Assembly: GCA_028551475.1 (NCBI GenBank)
Contig: CM052362.1
Coordinates: 1,930,166 to 1,994,165 of the forward strand
Reading direction: 5' to 3'
DNA from: Casuarina equisetifolia
Lineage: Eukaryota; Streptophyta; Magnoliopsida; Fagales; Casuarinaceae
DNA length: 64,000 bases
Below, piece by piece: positions 57,496 to 64,000 of this stretch; position 1 is the first letter of the stretch; the number at the start of each line of letters is the position of its first letter. The translations under genes and the position numbers were made by a program. The notes beneath the pieces were generated by a model that was not told the origin of the DNA, did not search any database, and was given only the letters and a program-made list of their open reading frames with translations.

Positions 57496-57969
57496 AAATT
57501 ATCTACCCATTTTAGTTTCCTTTAAAAAAAAACTTATCTTTTAATTTTTCTATAAACGTGACAAATTGTAAAACAGACAAAATGCCAAAAATACTAATTT
57601 CTTGAGCTCCTAGCGTTAACATGTCAAAGTTGAGCCCAAAATACATTCAAACTTATCGTTTTGGGCACCCATCTTCAGTTTTCCTTCTCCCTTCGTTTAT
57701 ACCTTTTCAACCTCATCTGGATTTGGTTTTGTCCGTCGACCGATCCTGAGAGCCAAATTGAATGAGATGAAATAGAGCCCTAACCCGTAAGTACTCTAAG
57801 TTCCCCTTTTTTAATCTTGAAATTTTTTATTGAAATCATAAATATGTCTTTTATGTTACTATGTTAATTTATTGATTTTGAAAAAGAAGGATGATGTATA
57901 CCATTTAACGGTTTTCCTTTTTCAATGATAAGTCAAAATGACCATGACATCAACTTCTATAGTCCTCTT
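57496..57969. other. Intergenic sequence with possible 5' leader
   Basis: Around 57660-57790 is a less AT-rich, pyrimidine-rich stretch ending in CCCGTAAGT (57787-57795), a strong plant donor. It could be an untranslated first exon, perhaps for gene C downstream, but no coding start is evident. Confidence 0.3.
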
Positions 57970-58430
57970 TTCTTTTTTTTTATGAATGTGTGAGTTTATT
58001 CATCAAAGAATAAAGAAGTACATAAGCTTAAGGGCATACCCTAACATTACAATTTATCTAGGAGAATATAGAATTTGGAATTCTTCAACTATGACATAAC
58101 AAAATATTTGCTTGAGAGAGTTTAATTTTTCTAAATAAAGAAGCTTTTCTACGGACTACTCTCCTAATTCTAGCTAATAACATTGGTATATCAATAGTCT
58201 TATTTTGAAAACATCTATGATTTCGTTCTAACTATATACAATAAAGGCAAGCTAAGAAAGAAAGTTTAAGAAGCTTTGAAGCTAAATCCTTTCCCTTAGT
58301 TGCTTTAATCATCTATTGCAATTCAGATCCCCAATCGTAGATGATCTTACGAATGTCTTGTTGTACTAGAATACTTCTCCAAATCTTCTATTAGTTTCTT
58401 ATGTCATTATTTTGGTAAACATAGAGTAGC
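57970..58430 (-). mobile_element. LINE 3' end, minus strand
   Basis: A T-run at 57970-57981 (poly(A) of the minus strand) is followed by text matching the LINE 3' UTR and zf-RVT end: AAGGGCATACCCTAACATTA, and ATACAATAAAGGCAAGCTAA for ATACAATAAATGCAAGCTAA in other copies. It is strongly 5'-truncated. Confidence 0.82.
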
Positions 58431-58617
58431 ATGCAATGGCACGTTATGAACCAACATGGGTAACGTGTTTAATTTTATTTTCATTATCAAATGCGACTTA
58501 TGAGTCTTTTTCAAATAAGTTTGCTTTGCTTAACTATCCATTTTTATCAACAGATTATTTTATTTAAAATTTTAAAAATTATTTCTGATTGGAGATTAAT
58601 TTTTTCTCTCAAAAAAT

Positions 58618-58634
58618 AAATGATAGAGCTGATT
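58618..58634. repeat. Target-site duplication of the LINE, left copy
   Basis: AAATGATAGAGCTGATT occurs at 58618-58634 and again at 59531-59547, flanking the LINE. The host intron of gene A has the undisturbed counterpart GACGGAGCTGAGAAAT near 28339. Confidence 0.88.
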
Positions 58635-59530
58635 ACAAAAGTCACCATATCTATGAAAAGATAGAAATTGGAAGCCTCTAAATTTCATTTCAAATAATAT
58701 TTCCTTGGGAAGATTTTAAATTTTTAAACGAAAAAGCTTTCTCACATACTACCTTCTTTACTTTAGCTAAGAGAATAGGGATATCAATTGCTTTCCCTTG
58801 AAAACGTCTCCTATTTCATTCAGCCCATATACAATAAATGCAAGCTAAGAAAGTAGTTTAAGAAGTTTAGTAGCTAAATCCTTTCCTTTAACTACTTTGA
58901 TCATCCACTGTAGCTCTGCATTCCATCCTCCAATGTCATGTTGGATTCCATTTTGGGTGAGAGTACTTTTCCAAATCATCATTGTCCATGCACACTAAAA
59001 AAAAGATGACTCCTATTTTCCAAATGAGACTAACAAAAATCACAAAATATATTTACTAAAGGAAGCCACCGGACAATTTTTGTAGTTGTAGGAAGTCTAT
59101 CTCTACAAACAAGCCATCCAATGAAATTATATTTGCTAATGCCACCAGTCCAAATTAAATCATACTAGTCCACTATTTCAGTACTTTATCGAAGATCATT
59201 ATAAATCTGTTTGTAGGAGACCCTGCCAACTCTAAGCTATAGTACCTTTTATGTCCAACTACATTACTAAAGTTCTTTTACACTTTGTACTGTGAATCCA
59301 TTTACTCCATAATGAAGCTTCTGCGAGATTTATGAAATTTCAAAGCATACGTCCTAGAAGGGCTTTGTTCTAAATTTTGAGATTCGGTAAACCTAATCCC
59401 CCTTCCTTTTTAAGTAAGCAAACAGTTTGTCAAGCTACTTTGTGAGAACAATGTGTATCTATATTACCTGGCCATAAGAATTTCCTATATTTTAAAATTT
59501 ATTAATAAAATTTACATTTCCAGTAAAAAA
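58635..59530 (-). mobile_element. LINE 3' half inserted in gene C intron, with 17-bp TSD
   Basis: The minus strand matches zf-RVT and the 3' end of the 41.8-kb LINE (for example CATACAATAAATGCAAGCTA-type text on plus at 58830-58850 and the region near 59050). It is 5'-truncated at the right end. The flanking 17-bp direct repeats are perfect, and the host sequence on both sides is collinear with gene A's intron before exon 4. Confidence 0.9.
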
Positions 59531-59761
59531 AAATGATAGAGCTGATTGAGGAATAATTTTAATTTTCTTTATGCATTTATTCAAATGCAATACAAGATCT
59601 ATCTAAAGCTATTTTAGTTATGACCCCGGTGTCAAAATCAACTTCCTTTTTGGGATCATAATAGCTTTAAGATTTAATTTACAAGTAATATCTTCAATAT
59701 ATTATTTGTTTCGTTGTAAATTTCCTAATCACTTAAAGAATATATACTTTAAAATGAACAG

Positions 59762-59850
59762 CTGCACCATGGGTAACCTAGCCAAAGTACGAAGTTCCGG
59801 CTACCGGCATGGTGGGTTTAATAAATGAGGGCACCCACTACGTTATGTAA
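59762..59850 (+). pseudogene. Gene C: single surviving module exon of the A/B family
   Basis: The acceptor AAAATGAACAG is followed by a shortened exon reading 'KYEVPATGMVGLINEGTHYV' and a stop (TAA 59848). This is a decayed form of the family core (KYNISPQIVGAGIVGVV-type, then GGTNTV). The hydrophilic half of the module is almost gone. The donor position now reads CAGGGCAAG instead of CAGGGTAAG. Upstream the intron matches gene A's intron 3 (CAAAATCAACTTCCTT near 59633). No other exon was found. Confidence 0.75.
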
Positions 59851-60640
59851 CTTTACTCAGGGCAAGAACTAAGTTAAGAACTCTATTTTCAAACGTCCAA
59901 GTGGACATGTTAAAGTCGAGTTTTATGTCATTGGATGTGGCTTATCACAAATGTTGTGGATTCTCATGTTTATTCTAACCGGTGTGGATCCGTTTAGATT
60001 AATATGTTGGGGATCAACATCTTTATTTTGATTAGTGTGGACTAATCTGCTGTGAATCAGTGTGGACTAATTTGATGTGGGATTGTGTGGCACAGCAAGT
60101 AAGCATTATGTTATTGGAAGTGTTTTATCGTCTTTACCGAGGTGGCATTGTTTTCACTTGTGGTCATCTCCTGTGCACTGTTTTCTCTCTAAATCCATAG
60201 AGAAACGTTGAACTTCTAAAGTGTAAGGCATTAAGGAATGTTGCAAGTTTATTAACAGTAATGGATGATTATGAATTGTACATATTAGAAGAGTGTTTCT
60301 ATAAAATTTATCCAAAAGTAATGCAGTAATGATCTCGGTGTTTCCCTGAACGCCGGTCCTCGTCCCCACATAAATCTGACTAGCTACGCCACACAACCTC
60401 GGTTTTTCCATAACCAAGTCCAACATCTTGACATTACTAACGTTATGGTTAACAAACTTAGTTACAACTGGCAGACTCATTGGTTCGGTTGTCACAAACT
60501 AGCTACCGAGATTTCATGTTCATCATTTATTCTTCATTTTTTCAACCTTATCATCTATGAGAGAGGAGTTTGTATATGACAAAACTCGTCTAGTGCAAGC
60601 AAACATGACAAGAAAGCAACTTAGTCATGTGGCACTCGAT
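59851..60640 (+). repeat. Conserved downstream flank of gene C (copy 3 of 3)
   Basis: Carries the same blocks as behind genes A and B: GTGGACTAAT-type text, GGAAGTGTTTTATCGTCTTT, TCTCCTGTGCACTGTTTT, GAGAAACGTTGAACTTCTAA, ATGGATGATTATGAATTGT, CGGTTTTTCC and CTCGTCTAGTGCAAGCAAAC. A 113-codon minus-strand frame (60495-60154) runs across it but is not shared with the other copies. Confidence 0.75.
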
Positions 60641-60747
60641 CACGACAAATCTCTACCTCTAATCTGTAACCTAATTATGTTTGCTTATCTTAATTATTTG
60701 TACGTCTTTATTATATCTGAAGGCAATAAGATGTAGGTTTTCAACGC

Positions 60748-61150
60748 AACCTGCTCTAATACCATGACACAAAGTAAAGTGGAAAATAAAATAAATATTT
60801 GGAACATAAATCCAACAGGTACCAATCCGAGAAGTAGAACCAGAATTGTGGAAAGCCTTTTTGTTATGGTTCTATTATTCATATAATACTAAGAGAATGT
60901 CCTTGCAAGATAATTATCACAAATGGCTATATAAAGAATAAGAGAAGTAAGAAACCCCTACATATACGTAATTACAAGTAAGCCATTGGGTTTGGGCCCT
61001 CATTTGTCATGAGAGCTACACCTTTATGTCAAATAGGATGAAATACCAACCTTGTCTACTAGTTGATTTTATGAAAAAGAAAAAATTAGCTTCTTAATAT
61101 GACATTAGAACCATGTTCAATACACCCCTCATACATTAAAGGAGATTATA
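60748..61150 (-). repeat. LTR remnant with decayed PBS, minus strand
   Basis: The plus strand at 60748-60765 reads CCTGCTCTAATACCATGAC, the complement of a copia-type PBS (TGGTATTAGAGCAGG) beside an LTR end. The LTR should extend right; it contains a minus-strand TTTATATAGCC (near 60930), suitable as a TATA box. The outer LTR end was not found, and no coding remnant lies to the left. Confidence 0.5.
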
Positions 61151-61199
61151 TCCCATAATAAAGCCTATAACCTATATTGACTACACCCAAGTGTGGCAT

Positions 61200-61269
61200 A
61201 GGTTGGGGATCTTTTGAGTTCAACTAATAGACAATTTTCAACTAAAAGAACTCAAAAGATGCCCAACCT
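61200..61269. repeat. 22-bp stem hairpin
   Basis: 61200-61221 and 61248-61269 are reverse complements with one mismatch, separated by 26 bases. The stem includes GATCTTTTGAGTTC / GAACTCAAAAGATG. The TTTTGAGTT string recurs at about 61298 and 61436. It could be the end of a fold-back element or a chance hairpin. Confidence 0.8.
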
Positions 61270-61479
61270 AATTTTCGGCTTTCTACAATTTTCTTTTTCC
61301 TTTTGAGTTCTCTCTCCCTCTTTATTTCTTCGCTTTTTTTTTTTTAAAAAAAAAATAGGGGGTGGGGGATCTTATGGGATTTATGTGAGGAAGGGTTGTC
61401 TCGATCCCCCATCACTCAGGTAAATGCTCAAACCTTTTGAGTTTCTAGTGGACTTTCCTTTATCCTTTTAGATGACGTC

Positions 61480-62940
61480 ATTAAATTTCAAAATTTTGTG
61501 CATTATAAAATTCCAAACTTTCACTAGAAATGCTCTAAAGAGAAGATCACTCATCTATGCTTTGCTGATGGTCTCTTTTTGTTTGCTCATGGAAATATTG
61601 AGTCTATATTGTATTTACTAGATGCTATGCAAGAGTTTGAGGATATCATAGGTCTGAAGATACATCCACAAAAGTGTCATATTTTCTTTTCAAGCTTGTT
61701 TGAACAAGAGAAGGCTCTAATACTTAGATCATATTCCTATCCAAGAAAGCCAACTTCCCATAAAATACTTGGGAGTTCCTTTGATTACCAAAAGACTCTC
61801 CAATCTAGATCGTACTATCTTAATAGAAAATATATTGAGGAGAATTGAAGGTTGGGAGTCTAAGCATATTATTTATGGGGGAGACTACAGCTAGCAAAAA
61901 TTGTTATATTCTCATTGCAAACATAATGGATGCAAATTTTTCTACTACCAAAATAGACACTCTATGAAATTGGAAAAAGGATTAGAACTTTCCTTTGGGC
62001 AGGTAAATCTAATGGATAATGTGTAGCGAAAGTGGCATGGAAAGAAGTTTGTTGGCCTAAAATTTCTAGAGGACTGGGTTTGATAGACATTCATACATGG
62101 AATAAGGTGGCAGTTGGTAAACTCTTATGATCTCTTATGCACCCTAACTCAAACTCTCTATGGGTTAAATGGATGATAACAGAAAATTTGAAGGAAAGGG
62201 ATATATTAGAAGTTGAGATGAAAGGATCACTAGCTTGGAGTTTTAAGAATATTTTATAAGTAAGAAGTGAACTCACACAACTAGTGACGGACTTAGAATA
62301 CAATATCACCAAAAGTTATGTAGCACTAAGAAAGAACAGAGAAGATACTGAATGGGCAACACTTGTATGGAAAGAAGGTGTACTAAAGCATAATTTTATC
62401 TGTTGGATCATTTTAAAAGAAAACTTATCCATTACAGATCGTGTGGCTAAATGGAATAGTTTAGTGAACTACAATGCAACCTCTACAGACAAGGAAAAGA
62501 ATCACAAGAACATTTATTTTTTAGATGTAGGTTCACAAACTACATTTGGAAGGCACTGTTAAGCATGAATGGATTAACTCGAAGAATTGAACACTAGAGA
62601 CCTTAAATGTATTAGATGATCAAGGTTGTCAAGAGGAAGAGTTGTAACAACCTTGCTTAGTATATCTTTCAAGGTCATATTGTATTACAGTTGGAGAGAA
62701 TAGAAGAAGATTCAACGATAAAAGTCTAGATTGATAAACCATTATTGCCAAAATCAAGAAGAACGTGAGAGAGAAAATTTCATTTACCAGAGGAGTTAAG
62801 CTTATAAATTATAATAAATTCTTACAATAGCTTTAGAATTTGCAAATACAATGTTTGAGCCTAAATGATGATGTTTTGTAACTGAGCAATCTTGTAATTT
62901 TTACGATGATATATATTTTTGACCTTTCACAAAAAGAAAA
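61480..62940 (+). mobile_element. LINE, RT C-terminal half to 3' end
   Basis: Starts inside RT with 'THLCFADGLFLFAHGNIESI' (FADD changed to FADG), then 'GLKIHPQKCHIFFSSLFEQE', a shifted 'KYLGVPLITKRLSNLD' near 61758, 'GWESKHIIYGG' and the zf-RVT region (62284-62562, 'TLVWKEGVLKHNFICWIILK'). It ends near 62940 in A-rich sequence. It is a different subfamily from the 41.8-kb LINE, as protein similarity is clearly lower. Confidence 0.88.
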
Positions 62941-63387
62941 ATTAACTAGAAAATGAATTTCAAAGCCCAAAGTAACCTCCTGGGTTTTTCTTTTCTTTTT
63001 ATCTTTCCCTAAGCTACAAATCAAGCTCACTTGTTCTACATAATTTCTTTAGTTTATTTTGTTTCTAAATTTTGTAATTTCTAGTTAAGATTTACTCTTG
63101 GGTTGTTTAATATTCAACTATGAACAATGACTTTTAAGATTAGAATTCCAAGAAAGCTGTGAACCGAATCAAGGTCACTAGCCCATCCAGCCAAGCCCGT
63201 GTTGACGCCCAATCACCAAACAAAACCAGAGCCCATGTGTGTCACAACCCTAATTTTCCTTTATAGTCATTGCGTTTGGTGGAAGGTTGTAGCTGTCCTG
63301 CGTGAGAACAGTGCGACAAAGAGAAGGAAAGGGTGAATCCAGATCTAAAAACAGCTCACGCTCGCAACTTTGTGTAGTTGTTCCTAA
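62941..63387. other. Possible promoter and 5' UTR of the next host gene
   Basis: From about 63180 the sequence becomes less AT-rich, as is common upstream of plant genes. No single TATA box stands out; CTTTATAG near 63260 is a weak candidate. The leader before 63388 has no stop-rich transposon text. Confidence 0.35.
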
Positions 63388-63450
63388 ATGGTATTGCTGA
63401 TATTTCACGCCGTTCCTCCCTGTACCGCTTCCTTTGCGTCGGAGGCCAAG
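63388..63450 (+). CDS. Possible first coding exon of an unidentified host gene
   Basis: ATG at 63388 opens 21 codons (MVLLIFHAVPPCTASFASEA then K) ending AAG before GTACGT, a strong donor in phase 0. The composition is gene-like and the region carries no transposon similarity. Read through, the frame stays open to 63583, so the exon could be longer. A second possible donor, CAGGTAAAA, is at 63546-63549. The rest of the gene would lie right of the window or in 63586-64000, where I could not fix an exon. Function unknown. Confidence 0.35.
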
Positions 63451-64000
63451 GTACGTTTGCCGGTCTTAGTTGATTCTCTGTATTCGAATTTGTACGGAAT
63501 GTCCGAGGAAAATTTCATACGTATCGGATTGTTTCACTTAGATTCAGGTAAAATAGAAAAAAGAGCATATCCGAAGAGATACTAATAATTTTTTTCACTC
63601 GAAATGGTGTGAATCAGTCGGAAAAAGACATTACTCTTCTATGCAGTGTTTGTGTTACGTCCTCTTCTACGAGCAATTAAGACTGCTCATCTTCTTCCTT
63701 CTCCGCCGGTTAGACGACAATCTAACCTTGGTCGGGTCGTCGTTCCTCTTCCTTTGCTAACTAATCTCCAGTCAATCAACTTTTTCTTCAAAAAAAGAAA
63801 AAATCCAATTTCATCACTTTGGGTTAGTTGTTTTTTCTTTTAATATTATAACACGCAACCCATTTCATGATTGAAATTCCTATCAGTTTACCATTATACA
63901 AAGTGACGTAGGTTACGATTATACTAAGTATTGGAGGCATCTCCTTTCTCTTATTAATACTAATGTGGTTTGCCTCTGAGTCTGGTCTATCTTTCTATTA

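Noticed and set aside
60154..60495. 113-codon minus-strand frame behind gene C
   Set aside because: Same flank repeat. The frame is not shared with the other two copies beyond a short 'EKPRLC' stretch.
1..64000. tRNA, rRNA or CRISPR-like arrays
   Set aside because: I looked for cloverleaf-like and regularly spaced repeats. Only retroelement primer-binding sites and simple tandem duplications were seen.

Overview
This is a stretch of nuclear DNA from a flowering plant, probably a eudicot; I cannot name the species. It is AT-rich. Most of it consists of plant-type Ty1/copia LTR retrotransposons and L1-like LINEs with zf-RVT tails, nearly all broken by stops, frameshifts, nesting and truncation. 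Host genes have GT-AG introns. I see no bacterial-type operon, no CRISPR array, and no tRNA or rRNA gene.

Layout. 1-3367: an old LINE (+). 3368-9743: a copia element (-) with both LTRs truncated. 9745-12055: a copia RT/RNase H fragment (+) split by an LTR of the same family as the previous element; a third copy of that LTR starts at 13870. 16000-18532: a copia element (-) with a short LTR. 18740-23600: a copia element (+) interrupted by a LINE 3' end. 23975-26050: a 597-bp tandem duplication with coding-like conservation, plus a third decayed copy. 26331-29006: host gene A. 30700-33880: copia (-). 34925-35790: LINE 3' end containing a 94-bp inverted repeat. 37132-41690: a copia pair with three LTRs. 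41790-44121: the best-preserved LINE, with a 547-codon open RT frame. 45240-46900, 48600-51670 and 52240-53300: copia fragments (+). 53411-55081: host gene B, a paralogue of A. 56395-57290: LINE ORF1 remnant. 57970-59530: two LINE 3' ends (-), the second with a clear 17-bp target-site duplication inside an intron of paralogue C. 59762-59850: the surviving exon of gene C. 61480-62940: LINE (+). 63388 onward: a possible first exon of another host gene that leaves the window.

The most interesting non-transposon content is the three-member family A, B and C. Its members are built from repeated symmetric phase-1 exons. Each repeat module is a hydrophilic, Gly/Ala/Glu/Gln/Asn-rich LEA-like stretch followed by a conserved Tyr-Asn-Ile plus glycine-zipper-like core ending in Gly-Gly-Thr-Asn-Thr-Val. 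The introns between modules are themselves duplicated, share a near-identical acceptor (TTGAACAG) and carry sequence resembling the final 3' flank. Gene A reads open through five exons (208 residues). B keeps its frame in three exons, but its first exon is not found and its last exon is frameshifted. C is reduced to one exon. All three are followed by the same roughly 0.8-kb downstream sequence, so the duplicated unit includes the 3' flank. I do not recognise the family and assign it no function.
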